DNA of 64,000 bases. Origin: Hypomesus transpacificus. Its lineage: Eukaryota; Chordata; Actinopteri; Osmeriformes; Osmeridae. The stretch covers positions 7,577,604-7,641,603 of the forward strand of contig NC_061078.1 of NCBI RefSeq assembly GCF_021917145.1. Reading direction: 5' to 3'. Positions 32,952-46,744 of the stretch are shown here, piece after piece. Within the stretch, counting starts at the first letter, position 1. Each line of letters starts with the position of its first letter. The notes under the pieces were generated by a model, which saw only the letters and a program-made list of their open reading frames with translations, was not told where the DNA came from and did not search any database. The position numbers and the translations under genes are program-made.

Positions 32952-34656
32952 ATGAGGCTGAGAATGCGCAAGGCTTCTCAGCAGCCTAACCCCGCCCATG
33001 CGGCACGCCCCTCCAGGACCAAGAGGAGGCACTCTGAAGTGGAGGAGGACACGCCCCCTAGTGGGGGGAGGGGACTTCTGTCCACCATCAAGAAGTTTAT
33101 CAGAGGAAATGCTGTCAAGGTGAGCCCCTTCACCACCAGCACCCTCTGTCCTTCCCCCAAGCCTTCACCATCTAATCTGGGATAGCAACACCTGTACAGA
33201 GGAAGAGCACATGCTTTAAACTATCTCATGTGAGATCAGACATTGCCTCAGTGAATGAAGGAAGGCTGCAGTTATACTATTGGAACAAGGCCAAAGTTGA
33301 GCTTTGACCGGCCCGTTGTAGCAGTTAACCTGTGTACTGCACATGGTGTGACATGCAAGGCTGGTGTTACGTAAGTCTACGTTGGCTGACCACTCCCGAT
33401 TTAGCTCAACGTTTACCATGTAAATCTACTGTTTGTCAGGAGACAGTGTCATGTTACCCAGAAATGTGTGGCGGAATGCAGCTGCCTGGCAAGGACTCTG
33501 ACTGGGGGCTAATTTTAGCCAGGCTCAGAGTTTCCCTTCTCTCTCGATCCGTCTGTCTCTCGCTCTCTCTCTCTCTCTCGGCTCTCTCTCTCAGGTGGCG
33601 CAGGAGAACTCTGCTAAGAGAACACGGCTCCACTGTGATGTGGACAACAACTTGATCACCTCCACACCTCAGGGTGGTGATCCCCCCAGGAGGACCATGG
33701 CCCGGGGGGGCAGGAGGGGCTCTGTCAATGGAGGTGAGACTACGTTTATTTTCTTATGCTGACTTCTTAGACCATTCATGTTCAAGCTCCTCCCATTAAT
33801 AGGCAGGTGTCCCAACGTGGATTTTAGGCCAGGACCCCAGGGTGTTTTGGGATGTGCTATTCCCCAACAACGCTTCTTACGGAGTATGTGCTGCTGCTGA
33901 CCTTTAACCCCTGCTACCACAGAGGCCACCAACCATGACAGAAGTAAGGCTGAGAAGGTCAACGGCAGGCTGGAGGAGGTGGAAGTTGTCAGCCCCCCCA
34001 GAACCACCCTGCTGGGAACCATCTTCTCCCCTGTCTTCAACTTCTTCTCACCCGCCAATAAGAATGGTGAGACTAGCTCAACTGTTCAATCTAACCTACA
34101 CTACCTTCTGTCCTATCATACATCTCCTCTGTACTTCTATTCCAGTGTTTCCCACACATAGACTAATTTGTGGCGGTGCGCCACAGAATCAACACCGGCC
34201 GCCACACATTGCGTTTCGTAAAACATTTTTTTTTCGCTATTTAGGTAAAAACACGCAGCGTATTCGTTCAGCTGCATTTCCTTTCCCTGCTCTCCCTCCG
34301 TCTCTTTCACGCACGCGTCTTTCTCACATACACACACAGTCACTACGTCAGCACACGTTAGCAACAATGCATACGCCGTTCTAGTGAGACCGACAGCTAC
34401 ATCAGCGAGCCTTCAGCATTAGTGCCGTAGCTAAAGGTCTAGGAAAGTTGAGGCTACTTTTCGCTAGGTACCGACGGACATGTCTTAATCGAAGGTTCCC
34501 CTTCGTTCTTTTGGTGAGAAGTTTCAAGAGCTAGCTACTTACCCGGCGTCATGGAGCCGACCAGTTAAATAGTTATTTAGCACCCTGTATGCAGCGTCGC
34601 TACCTGCATATGCAGAAATTATTTGTTTGTTGTTGTTGATTTTGTGAATTATTTCG

Positions 34657-34692
<36 letters not shown>

Positions 34693-37023
34693 CCACATAT
34701 AGTTTTCTAATCTGTGGGAAACACTGTATTCTACCATACATCCCACCCACCGGTCCTCCCCCGGTCCTCCTACGCTACATATGCATCCTACCCTTCCCCA
34801 CTCTACCTTTCACTGTATCCTGTCTCCTACCCCATCAATCCACCATACCGCCTGGGGGGTGGGTGGTCTGTGCATGGCTAATCCTGATTGGTTTTCCCCA
34901 ATCAGGCTCTGATTCGCCGGGGCAAGCGGTGGAGGCAGAAGAGATTGTGAAGCAGCTGGACATGGAACAGGTGGAGGAGACGCCCACCTGCACGCTGGAG
35001 GTCTGTACCTCCACACCCCAGTACCCCCCTGTCCCCCCGGTCCTACGGCCCCCCCACCCTCCAGAGGCCGCCCCGGAACAGGCGCAGATTGAGCCTGATG
35101 CTGACCTGCCCCCCCTCACAGGTGAGCAGGGAATGGCAGTTATGGTGAATCATGCCTCCCTACTATTGATGTGAGTTTTAAGGAATTTTTAATTATTGTT
35201 AATTGATCCGTGGCTAATGACAGACTTCTTCAGTTTGCATTACCTGTTCTAACTATTCTTATTGTTCTCTCCCTCATTCTTTACTCTCTTCTACCTCTTA
35301 ACTTTCATTCCTCCACCCCTCCCTGCCCTGCCCAGCCCCTGGTATGCCCCCAGAGGCGACTTATGTGGAGGTTCAGCCCACTGTCCCAGCAGAGGGCACC
35401 TATGAAGAGGACTGGGAGGTCTTTGACCCGTAAGTACTAAAAACTATAATTCCCAAAATAAGTTTCTTTTTTGTTATTGGTGATGGCTGTACTTGGTTGA
35501 CTATGTGCTGCTTGCTGCTAGTCTGTCTTCCTGGCTGGTGTATGATGTGTCCTCTGTGTTTCTGCTTGCGGTGCAGCTACTTCTTCATCAAGCATGTCCC
35601 TCCCCTGACTGAGGAGCAGCTCACCCGAAAGCCAGCGCTGCCTCTGAAGACCCGGAGCACGCCTGAGTTCTCCCTGGTTCTGGACCTGGTCAGTACCTTC
35701 ACCTCCACCCTCTCAGAACCTGGCCAATATCAGTCTGTTACCTGCCTTCCCATATCTCTGTCTCTCCTTTCAGGATGAGACGCTAGTCCACTGTAGTCTG
35801 AATGAGCTGGACGACGCAGCTCTTACCTTCCCTGTCCTTTTCCAGGATGTCATCTACCAGGTACAGGCTTGGTGTTCTACCAACGTCCTTACTAGTGAGC
35901 AACCTGGCCAGCAGGGGGCAGTGCTGCCCTGAGTTTAGTTTCCCACTGTCTTCCTATAAGCTGTTTTTGGTAGAACACAGCCTGAGTATGAACGTTTTGT
36001 AATTGGCTTTATTTTAATGAACCGTTTAACTTTGTTTCGCTGTCTCCTGTTTGTTTGCAGGTGTTCGTGCGGCTGCGGCCTTTCTTCAGAGAGTTCCTGG
36101 AGCGCATGTCGCAGATCTACGAGGTCGGATCCTGATTTCAAGTTCCTTCATTTGACAAGAGGAGCTGGTGGTGGTGTGGCGAGACATTCATCCCTGTGTG
36201 TGTTTGTCTTACAGATCATCCTCTTCACAGCCTCTAAGAAGGTGTACGCAGACAAACTGCTCAACATCCTGGACCCCAAGAAGCAGTTGGTTAGGTGTGT
36301 GTGTGTGTGGCTGGAGCAGGTGTTGAATCACATGTTATGTCCAAGTGATATTCAGGTGTCAGAGTTGTGGTTTAGCTACATTATTGATAAATGTCCCTGA
36401 ACCAGGTCATTGATTTCTTTTTTTCCTCTACTTCTGTCTCCGTTGTCGTGGCTGTAACTGAAGACACCGCTTGTTCCGAGAGCACTGTGTCTGCGTGCAG
36501 GGCAACTACATCAAAGACCTCAACATCCTGGGCCGAGACTTGTCCAAGACCATCATCATAGACAACTCACCTCAAGCCTTCGCATATCAGGTGACCTCTC
36601 TCATGAACTATGCATCTACCCTGGGTTGAGAGGTCAAACACTAACACACACACACACGTGCTCTCTGTTCCAGTAGTAGCACTGTATTTTTCCCGAGTGT
36701 TTAGTTCTCCAACTGACTGTTTGTCTAGCTGTCTAATTGTGTGTTTGTGTGTGTTTAGCTATCAAATGGCATCCCCATTGAGAGCTGGTTCATGGACAAA
36801 GGCGACAGTGAGCTGCTGAAGCTGGTACCCTTTTTGGAGAAGCTGGTGGAGCTGGTAGGATCTCACAAAATATGGATCCATAATGTACCAATCAATACTG
36901 AATCAATCCTTATTCTATAGTTGTACCTGACCACTTGGCTGTTTGCTCCCCTACCAGAACGAAGATGTGCGGCCACACGTCAGAGAGCGATTTCGTCTGC
37001 ACGACCTGTTGCCCCCAGACTGA
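32952..37023 (+). CDS. ctdspl2: CTDSPL2, SCP/FCP-like CTD phosphatase
   Basis: Twelve coding exons: 32952-33119, 33595-33733, 33923-34066, 34906-35121, 35336-35429, 35577-35688, 35774-35860, 36061-36123, 36215-36294, 36464-36590, 36759-36854 and 36958-37023. They join in frame to 463 residues (human protein about 466). The N-terminus [11 protein letters not shown] and the segment [18 protein letters not shown] match CTDSPL2. The C-terminal FCP1/SCP (NIF) domain covers about 240-460 and has the catalytic DLDET motif at 290-294 (both aspartates present) and the IIIDNSP motif near 398-404. The family are Mg-dependent serine phosphatases of the HAD fold; CTDSPL2 (SCP4) acts in the nucleus on substrates such as SMADs and FoxO proteins. 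A transposable element sits in intron 3 (34143-34726), and the 3'UTR carries a minisatellite. Confidence 0.97.
34138..34731. mobile_element. Non-autonomous DNA transposon copy 2 (584 bp), inverted relative to copy 1
   Basis: The element spans 34143-34726 with the same ends as the copy in golm2 intron 1 (CAGTGTTTCCCACA and TGTGGGAAACACTG), and is flanked by TATTC on both sides (34138-34142, 34727-34731). Its left half matches the reverse complement of the right half of copy 1. It lacks the RecQ insert and has a long poly-C run (about 34660-34691) at that place. It lies in ctdspl2 intron 3. Confidence 0.88.
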
Positions 37024-37434
37024 GGTGTAAAGCAGGACTGCTGCCCCCGGACGCCAGAACTGACTGACCCCTCCCTCACAGACGCTGTACAGAGCCCCTT
37101 TGGAACACCTGCTACAGACATTGCCATTGCTCTTGATATTTTAGCCTTTTCTCTAAACCTATGATGTTCCTGCATTTCTTTGTCCTGCATACTTGCATTT
37201 AAAGCAACTTAAGAGGAAAGAAAAGGACATTTTTTCAAAGCAAGAATTTTTAATTGTATAGACCCAAATCACAAACTTTTAGGGAGACTGTGAAGGACTC
37301 CTCCTGTCCCATTGGTTGGCTGCCGGGTCCTACACAGCCCCCTCCACCCACTGCAGCAGGTGCTGTCTGTATGGGCTGACCGTCTCACCAGAAGAAGAGG
37401 ATTATCTCGCACACTGGCCCGAGACCCTCTGGCT

Positions 37435-37855
37435 CCAGACCCCTCCCCTCTGGCTCCAGACCCCTCCCCTCTGGCTCCAGACCCCTCCCCTCCGGCTCTA
37501 GACCCCTTCCCTCCGGCTGTAGACCCCTTCCCTCCGGCTCCAGACCCCTTCCCTCCGGCTCCAGACCCCTTCCCTCCGGCTCCAGACCCCTTCCCTCCGG
37601 CTCCAGACCCCTTCCCTCCGGCTCCAGACCCCTTCCCTCCGGCTCCAGACCCCTTCCCTCCGGCTCCAGACCCCTTCCCTCCGGCTCCGGACCCCTTCCC
37701 TCCGGCTCCGGACCCCTTCCCTCCGGCTCCGGACCCCTTCCCTCCGGCTCTGGACCCCTTCCCTCCGGCTCTAGACCCCTTCCCTCCGGCTCCAGACCCC
37801 TTCCCTCCGGCTCCAGACCCCTTCCCTCCGGCTCCAGACCCCTCCCCCCCTCTGG
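37435..37855 (+). repeat. 21-bp minisatellite in the ctdspl2 3'UTR
   Basis: About 18 tandem copies of a 21-bp unit (core CTCCGGCTCCAGACCCCTTC), with shorter 18-bp variants at the left end and single-base variants (CGGACC, CTGGACC). Since 21 is a multiple of three, the array is open on both strands, giving repeats of APDPFPP (+) and GSGAGGK (-). Confidence 0.95.
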
Positions 37856-39902
37856 CTCCAGGCCCAGTTCTCTGGTGCTCTACATACTGGACACTCCGTT
37901 GGCACACGTATGGCCTGTTTTTGTGTAGCTGTTTATCTGGTTGGGCTCCTATTTTTGAGGATTTTGCCACCTTTTACCCTGTAGTGTTAGGACCTCATAA
38001 TGCATTCCTCTGTGTCTTCTGTTCTAGAGCCTCTTAAACAGTTGTTTCCTTGAACAGCCTTGATCCTGCTAAAATATCTACACAATCTGAACTGGTTCCT
38101 CCTCTCCGTAACTACATGGAGATGTTAAGAGACTAAGGTCCCATTTTCTTGTCAGATCATGAAGAATTGATCCTGACCTTCTGTTTATGGTGCATAGTAT
38201 TCAAAGGTAATTGAGTGGTAGGGGCTTGTATTTAGTGGATTTAACAGCACATCCGGAATGGTGTCAGTTTGGCTTGGAGGTTTTACACAAACGCATAAAA
38301 AAAGAAAACGGTTTATTTCTGCTGTTTTGTGCTGTAGATATCTGCTTTGTGTAACCGGTCATTTAGGAAGCTGGAGTACTCTTGGGCTTTCGTGTGAACC
38401 TCCAGTTACTGTTCTATACAATGTTCCTATACTCTGTAAGTTTGTATCCAGCTATACCAGATCAGTACAGATGACATCTGTCTCAGTGGGTAGAGGGGGA
38501 CATCCCAGAGTTCTCAGTAACCAGGTGACGGCTGGCAACACCAGAATTCTGAGCTGCCAACATTCTCCTCAGTTCCAGGTGGACAGTGTCACCTGAGGTG
38601 CGAGGGCCCTGGAAGGGGATGGAATGTCTCACTGTTATTCTCGACCCACATCTGCCATGTAGAATGTTTCACTTTTATGAATTGATTTTTACTTGTGTAC
38701 TTTTTAAAGCCTTTTTCTTCTAAGTGCAGTTGAAGTATGTTAATGTCGAGGCAGAGGTTTATGACTGAATGTGTCTCTGTCCTGGCTTTTGGAGAGATGT
38801 AGACCAGGATGTATTAGTTCTAGTGGACCCCAGACCCTCATCTCCTCCAGTCGGCTCTCATGGACCATGATCCCAGAGAGGCTTCCCCAGCCCTGCTGAT
38901 GGATGCTCATCAATGGTGCCATACTACCCTTCCTCCCCAGTCTAAACAAAGTCTTATATCTTCCTCTACAATGTAAAGATGTCCAGAGACAATCAAATTC
39001 TGGAAGCTCGTCATGCCAGCCCCTAGGCTGCCCCTTCTGGCCTCCAGCCTCTCCTCTCTCTGTAGAGACTCACTAGAACCAGACTAACAGATCAGATCTA
39101 GTCAGCAGTGTTGTATTGAGTGTATTGACTATGAATGTAAAGTGTTTTCCAGTTTTGAGGGGGGGGGGAGAGGGAGTTATATAGTCCATGTGATCCAAAG
39201 GATCTAGTCTTTTTGTATTTTTATCTTCCAAATCTTAAAAGATGAGAAAAAAAAAAAAAAACATGGTTTGGTTTTATTCACCAAAAGTTGTCATTGTTAT
39301 TGAGAGGTAAAGATCTGCTGTTCAGTTATTGTAGTTCCCCACCATGCAGACTCGGTCAGAAGACTATTAGCTCCCATATGTGTTTATGGTCCAGTGGCCT
39401 GGTTTTGTCAGCTCATTCAGGTCCTGTTAACACCAGTGGTCATCTAAACCTTGGGCCAGGCCAGAATATCCATCCACAGTGACACCAACAGAACTAGAAC
39501 CAACCCATGAAAGACCCAAAGCTCCATCTGACCTGGCCCAGCTCTGTGGGGTCTGACCAATGTGTGTGTTCTGAAGGGTTGTGTTTTCTAACCAGCTTGG
39601 TGATGCTGAGGATGTAGGTGTTGATAGAGACCCGGTTCATTTGTGCATTACCAGTTTATTATTGTACAATGGGGTGTACAGTACATGCAGCTTAAAAAAA
39701 TCCTTAAAATAAGGACTCTTTTTGTATTTTTGATTTCAAAAGGCATGTCATATCTACTTTTTAAATGTATTAATGAAGATTTAACTTTACATCAGCAGGA
39801 GTGTTTTCTTACAAATATCTGTATGTTTAGTTTAGCGCGTTGTCACTGACCCGTAGAAATTTAGCATGTAGAGAATACGCTTGCATTTGTGGGAAAGTCC
39901 TG

Positions 39903-39908
39903 AATAAA
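39903..39908 (+). promoter_or_regulatory. Poly(A) signal AATAAA, ctdspl2
   Basis: The canonical hexamer is followed by a T/GT-rich region (TTTTGTTTCATGTCTCTTT) about 35 bp downstream. It is the last good signal before the next gene. Confidence 0.6.
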
Positions 39909-39925
39909 ATTTAAATCATGGCACT

Positions 39926-40991
39926 TTTTCTGCAGGAAAAAAGATTTTGTTTCATGTCTCTTTCCCATCAAATATCCTTAGGCCTACTCTGGACAGATTT
40001 TGTGCTAATCATCTATTGGAATTATTTTAATTGGGATATTTAAAGGTAAAGCTTGCATGCAGGCAAAGATGGGGCCAGTGTTTAATCAGAGGGGCACATT
40101 AAAAGAAGAAACAAATGATATTTAAATACTTTAATATTTCTTTACATTAAAATCATACAAATGGCTCTGGCTCTTCCAGCTCCTCAGCTCTCTCAATACC
40201 TTGATATGTTTTCTCACGCTTTATTTACTGGGGCAAAAGAAGGCTGCAATGTCCCTTCATTTCATGATGACTGCTTTAAGAAGAAAAAAAACGTTAAAAA
40301 ATAGATACTATTTTATTCAGTCAGCTCAGGGGGTGCCACAGGGGGTCCAGGCACTGGCCCCTGTAGGCCCCCGTGTTGAACCGCCACTGACTCGGCCCCG
40401 GTGGTCATCTTAAAGCAACCTGTCTGGCAAGTGTATACTGCTTCCACCACTGTTGTAGAGAGACATGAGCTCCGGTTACTCACATTGGTCTGAGAGGACC
40501 TAATCAACTCGCCGTATTAATATTTCAGCACCCAAGACGCCGTGTTTGTTTGCAAATCCGGACGTAGAATTTCACAGCCACCCTTTCGCACCTTTTTGCG
40601 TCGGTTCTTAATTAGGCTACTTTAGACCATGGGTAGGGTTGCAACCGGACAGGGAAGAAGAGCTTAAGTCGACACGGTGGAAGGATAGTGACTTCGCTGT
40701 GGGGCAGTGTATCGTGTAAGTGGGAATATCCAACTTGACAAAGAGACCTGAGAATTTGAAGACGTCTTTGGAACGAAGAACTGGGCTACCTGAAGAACCG
40801 TTTTCATGATTTTCTATGCAAAATTTCACGAACCAAAATTCAACGATGTCGCTGAATATCGGTTTTGTGGTGGCACAACTAAAATGGTTTTGTCATCCAA
40901 CTGGATAGATGAAAACTGTGCTTGTCTGCTTTCGTGGTAGTTTTCCTAAGTATCATCTTGAAATTAACGTATAGGCTCTAACCTGCTGCTC
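39926..40991. other. Intergenic region between ctdspl2 and strc
   Basis: There is no coding exon. It contains a transposon-like terminus at about 40326-40392 and should contain the strc promoter and 5'UTR. No clear core-promoter motif is seen. Confidence 0.5.
40326..40392 (-). mobile_element. Possible terminal fragment of a hAT-like element
   Basis: Read on the - strand the segment begins CAGTGGCGGTTCAACACGGG and continues with runs of GGGGCC and CCCCCTG, a style common at hAT-type ends in fish. No matching opposite end or target duplication was found, so this is a tentative fragment. Confidence 0.4.
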
Positions 40992-43900
40992 ATGACAATG
41001 GGGCGAGTAATAAGCCTACGAACATTTTGCGTATTAAGCATGTTTATTGGTAAGTAGGCTATCCCGCTGATCATATTTTAAAGTAGACACATTGCTGGGT
41101 TGATACATTTATCTTAATGCCACATTTCCTTTTTTTTTTTCAGGCGTGATGTATGGTGATAACGCCAGACAGGTGCGCTCGCTGCCCCAAACTGTTGCGC
41201 GAAAGGATCCCGGGGACTCCAGCCAGCTTGATAAGAACATACTTGAACTGATTGAGCGCCTTCATGCATTATCCGGAAAAAATCTAAACACTGGCCCCAG
41301 CGTCCGAAGCGGCATCCCTCCAGAGCCTCAGGTATCCGGACAACCGACGAACCGGGCCGATGGTACCACCTTCACAATGTCGGGGAGCATAGACTTTAGT
41401 AGCTACTATGGAGTCTTGAGCGGAATATTAGCCGTATACGGGCCGCTACTTAAAGACAGGTTTGTAGAGAACCTTCCAAAAACGATAGTATGTATTTTAT
41501 CCGGGAGGCAGGACTGTGGATTGGAAGCCGAGCTGACCAGAGCAATATCGCTCGAACTGGGAAAGCCTTTCCTAGAGCACCTGTCATCGCTCACATCTCA
41601 GACCTGCCCTAGCGGGAGCGCGGAGCCCCCCAGTTTCCTCAACTCTTATCTTAGAATGGGAGAAGCCAACAGTACAAACTCCCTTCAGAAGATGGTCATA
41701 ACAGCTCTATCTCAGCTACCCCTGTCTGGCAATCTGGTCTCCGCACTCAGTGGCCTTGTGGACACGACGTTTCCTCCTATTGTCACATATTTGACAGATT
41801 TCATGCAAACTTTTATTCAAACTCCCATGGACTATGTCAAACTAGGACTGCAGTTAGGAATCAAGATTCCCTCCATAGACCAAAGTGGGCAGTGCCAGCA
41901 AGGTATTACTATTCAGGCCACAACTATCCACTCGATTGATCAAACTGATCACATGTGTGTTTAGGATTCTGGTTATATGTGTCTTCCTGTCTCTCCACAG
42001 GGGACCTCAAACAGCTCATCATGTGGTAAGCATTGATGTAGCATCTACTGAATGACTTCTGAGTGAGGCACACAGCATCACTGCATGCTGTGATGTGACA
42101 TATTAGAGAATCAATATGAGAACGTCATGGTGTGACCTTCTTAAGCTGAGGGGAAAGAGACAGGCAGGATGGTTGGCTCTCTAACAGGTGTGTTTTTCTC
42201 CAGGGGGATGAGCCACAACGTGACCTGGTCGTTTGGTAATGCCATCCTGGACATCTTCCTGGGTCCAGGGCCAGCCCCTTGCTACCCGGCCTCAAACTGT
42301 CAGAACCCCACTGTCCCCGTCAGCCGTTCCCTAGACAGCAGCATTGCCTCGGACCCCCTGACCTGTGACCGCCACACCCTGGCCCACTTCAATGACACCT
42401 CCTGCGCTGACATCATCAAGAAGGGACAGCAGGGCCTTGATTCAGGCTCCACCTCCCTGCTGACATTCTGCCAGGCTCTGAGCACGCTCAGTAGTGCCCA
42501 GCTGGAGCAGGTGTGGAGCTCCTCCTGCCAGATGGTTTTGGGTGTGACCATGCCCATGATGCAGAGAGCCTCCTGTATTTTAGAAACCCCGCTTGCCTCA
42601 CCACCACCCCTCGCTCCCTCTCGAGTCGCCAGGGCAGCCATCAACCTCAACTCACTTGCTTGCAACTATGGCAATTGGTCAGGAAGTGGACAGGTGATGA
42701 TTGTTGATTGGTCAGTGTTTGGTTTAGAAAAGATCAGTGTCCTGGAAATACTATTTTTAGGTTTCTTTCTCCCTGTCTCTCACTCACTCACTCACTCACT
42801 CACTCACTCTCTCCCTCAACCAGGTAGATGCAGGGCTGGTGACCCTTTGCAGTGATAACGATCGTGACGAGTTTGTGAGCCGTGTGTGTCAGAATGCCTC
42901 CATGATGAAGAAGCTTCTGTTAGACCCTCAGAACACTTGGCTGTGGGGCTACTGCTCCAACACCACCCAGAACTATGTGGTGTCCCAGTTCTGCAGGTAA
43001 CACATCACTAAAACCTTACTTTTGATGCAGTGTGGACACATCTTCTGTCCTCACATAAAAGGTGATTAAGTCTCTCAGTCAGTCCAAGCTGCATGGTCAA
43101 AGGTCGAATTAATGGAAAGAAATCCAAAACACCATCTTCCTCCTCCTCAGGTATGACATGTGGCTGGCGGAGGGTGTGGTAGACACATCCCTGGTGGCAT
43201 TCTGCTGGGAGCAGGATCGGGAGCGGTTCAAGGCCCTGCTCTGTGACGACTTGAACTTTTTCCTGGTTCTGTACTCCAACCCAGCCAACAACTGGCTGCA
43301 ACCAAACTGTACCATGGCACCGCCTCCAGTGGACACCAACACCATGGTGGCCGAAGAGTGTAACTACGCCAGCTGGAAGGACATGAAACAGGTTACCATG
43401 AACACAGTGTCCCTGTGCGTTCAGTACGACCCCGAGCGCTTCATCTACGTTGTCTGTAGCAACGCCACCTTCCTGGCTGCGCTGTTGCGTAACCCCGGCA
43501 TTGACTGGGTGAACGACTATTGTGCTCTCAACGGGAACGCCCCGCATACAGACCCCCCACCCTTGTTCAACATCCAGGACTGGTGTAACTACCAGTTGTG
43601 GGGTGGGCTGACGATCGACTCCTCCCTGGTGGGCCTGTGTTGGCAACATGACCAGCTCAGCTTCTCAAAGAATGTGTGCTGCAACATGCCTCTATTTGAG
43701 CAGTTGACTCTTGACCCCCAGAACTCTTGGCTGATGTCAATATGCTCTGAGCAGGACAACTCACTTCTGATTTCCCAGCTGTGCCACTATGCAGACTGGA
43801 ACCAGCCCATCATTGTTGACATGACTGACTTGGCGTTCTGCGCCGAGTTCGACCCGCTCAACTTCACTCGTCAGGTCTGCTCCAACAGATCCGTGCTGCA

Positions 43901-46663
43901 GAACTTGCTAGCCAACCTGGACAACACCTGGCTGCTGCAGCACTGCGCCAACCAGACAGGGGGGGCCGAGGGTGACCTGCTGGGCTTCAGGCCAGCCGTG
44001 CAGTGCCAGTACAAGAGCTGGTACATCTCCATACCGGACCAGGCGCTGCTGGCTCTGTGCTGGGACTACGACCAGGCAAACTTTGTCTCCTCCATCTGCC
44101 CAGACGCTGGGCTCTTGGCTAAGCTGATCCGAGAGCCCTCTGCCGTCTGGGTGGGCCAGCTGTGTGCCACTTACACCAACCACATCTCTGTGAACGGCAG
44201 TAGCAGCATGGCGGGGGCAGGGGCAGGGGCGGGGGAAGGGGCAGAGGGTGGCCAGGCCTGTCTGGTCAGGGATATTGTGCTGAGGTTCAACTGGACCTGC
44301 TCTGCTGACTTGACCCCAGCCTGCAGCCCTGGAGCCAGCCCGACCATGGCCCTGCAGGTCAGAACACAGACCAGAGCTAACCCTAACCCTAAACATCAAT
44401 GTGTGTAAACTTCATCTTGTGTGTGTGTCTGTGTGTGTGATCAGATGCTGCTGAGGTGTGGTGTGGAAGCCTTGAGCCCTCGTCTGCACAACATGCTGCC
44501 TCAGAATGGAAATTGGCTGGCGGGACAGGCAACCACTGTCACTGTGGTGATCCTGGTTGCTATGGAGGAGAACCGGATGACGTCACTGCCTGTGACGGAG
44601 AACATACGTCTGAGCGTGCTGGAGGATGTGGTCCTCTACATGGAGAGGGAGAGCAACTTGGAAAACAAGAGGGTCTTGCTGCAGTGTTTTGGGGTAGGCA
44701 CGAGGGAGGGAGTTCTCAGGGTGGGGCCTCTAAGCCTATCCACAAGTGTGACGTGTTAGTTCAAGCTCTCCGTGAGCTGCCCGTTTTTTTTGTGTGGAGT
44801 TGATTCAGTCATATCGGTTACACTGCTGCTGTAACCGACCTCCTCACCTTGCCAGCTGCAGGTGTTTTCTTACACTCTCCTGTCATGGCTGAAAATCTCT
44901 TCCTCTGTGTGTAATCTCCACTGATAAGACATCTGATTTGATAGTACGTATGACAAGCTGACACCAACACTCTCTGTTCCTAGTTGTTGATGATGGTGTT
45001 AAGGAGGGTGTGTGTGTCTTCCACAGAAAGTGCTGACCAGTCTGATGCAGACCAGTAGAGATGTGACCAGTGATGGATTCTTTCACATCAAGGTAAGCTA
45101 TACGACCTAACACTGACAGAAGATTAGGTTGACAGTGTTTTAACCTGGTTCAGTGGTTTACTGTTGTGTGTGTGTGTGTGTCCTCCAGGAGTATTTTAAA
45201 ATCCCCCTGGCTAGTCTGACGGAAGTACTGAGAGCTGTGGACATCAGCACTGTCAGACAGATCCTCCAGTACTTCAACAGAAACAAAGATGCACTGAAGG
45301 TGAAGTAGAACCTGCTTTCTCTCTGCTCTTTACATCTTCTCTTCCTACTGACATTTAATTCCATCAAATATGACTCACAGCCAGTGCTTTTCTGCCAGAA
45401 CAAAATGTTATATGGGAATACAGGCTGGAGACTGACAGCTAGCATTGGTAGTTAATGTGGAAGGGAGAGATGCTTTGTTGAAGCAATGTTGCAAAACACA
45501 ATGTCAGAGATCTTTCATGTAATTATGAGAAGTTATTAATGGGAAACACTGCTCCCAGAGAATATGATTATAAAACAAACTAATAAACGATGGACATGAA
45601 ACTATTTATCCCCCACCTTTCCAGCTCTCAGAGGCCTACGTCTCCACCATGGTGTCGGTCTTGTTCCAGACACAGCTTTCCAAAGATCCCAGTCTGTTCC
45701 CAGAGCTGGCTCCTCTCCTGCGCCTGGCCAGTCCAACGGACATCCAGGCCTTCCCCAGACTGCAGAACAACCTCAATGTGTGAGTCAAATTGAGTGCACG
45801 CCATATCATCTAAACATTCAGCTACATACACAACCTTCTGAGGTGCATACATTATTATTTATCTTTTGTGCACCCCTATCTTTCTTTCTTTCCTTCTCAG
45901 GAAGACCATCATCAACGACAACTTGGTTCTCCTCTCTCTGGAGCAGCGCTGGGCGTTTGGCCGCTGGTACAGGCAAGCGTTGGGCCCTGGCAACATCACG
46001 GCCGGAGGCCTGACGGTGGTCCGGGATACTGGGAACTTAATCACCTGCTTGCCCTTTGTCCTCTTCCAGCTCCTCTCACCTGCTCAGGTAGCACACACAT
46101 GTTCTATGTAGCTGGATGTATGGCTGAGAAAGGACAGAAGCAGGGTTAAGGGCAGCAGGGCCTAGCCACCTGTTACTGGCTGTACTCCATGTTCAATATG
46201 TCACTTCTCTTCTTTTCTTTTCTCCTCTCCGCTCTCCTCCCTCCTCCTCTCCTCCCTCCCCCTCTCTTCCTCCTTGCTCCTCAGATCCTGGACGGTCTGG
46301 ATGTTCTCCTGAGGAATCCTCTCACTCTCCTACAGCAGCAGTTTGTAGCTCAGAGTGTCTTTGGCACTTTCAGAAATCTGACAGCTATGCAATTCCATAG
46401 GTCAGACCCCCACCCCCCCACACACACACACTCTTTCTGTTTCAAACGCTCATTTTAAAATGATGTTAAAGCTTGTTCTCTGTTGTGTGTGTGTGTGTGT
46501 GTGTGTGTTCAGGCTGGGGAACCTGTCATGCCTGGCTGAGCCCCAGAACCTGCTGTTGTACCATGACTCCGAGGCCTTTTCTGGCATCCAAGACAAGATC
46601 AGGAGCTGTGCCATCCACGGTGTCAGCCTACCTAGCAACATGGTACCTGTGGACGGATGCTTT

Positions 46664-46744
<81 letters not shown>

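Larger units (their letters stand above)
37024..39925 (+). other. ctdspl2 3'UTR (long)
   Basis: About 2.9 kb without coding exons separates the TGA from the next strong poly(A) signal at 39903. It includes the 21-bp minisatellite and an A-run at about 39245-39260. An earlier cleavage site is possible, so the full length is inferred. Confidence 0.5.

Noticed and set aside
44377-44397. Short CTAACCCTAACCCTAA run as an interstitial telomere
   Set aside because: It is only about two and a half units long; chance is a sufficient explanation.
43008-44399. Antisense frames of 163-213 codons
   Set aside because: They are antisense shadows of the large strc exon 43151-44357.
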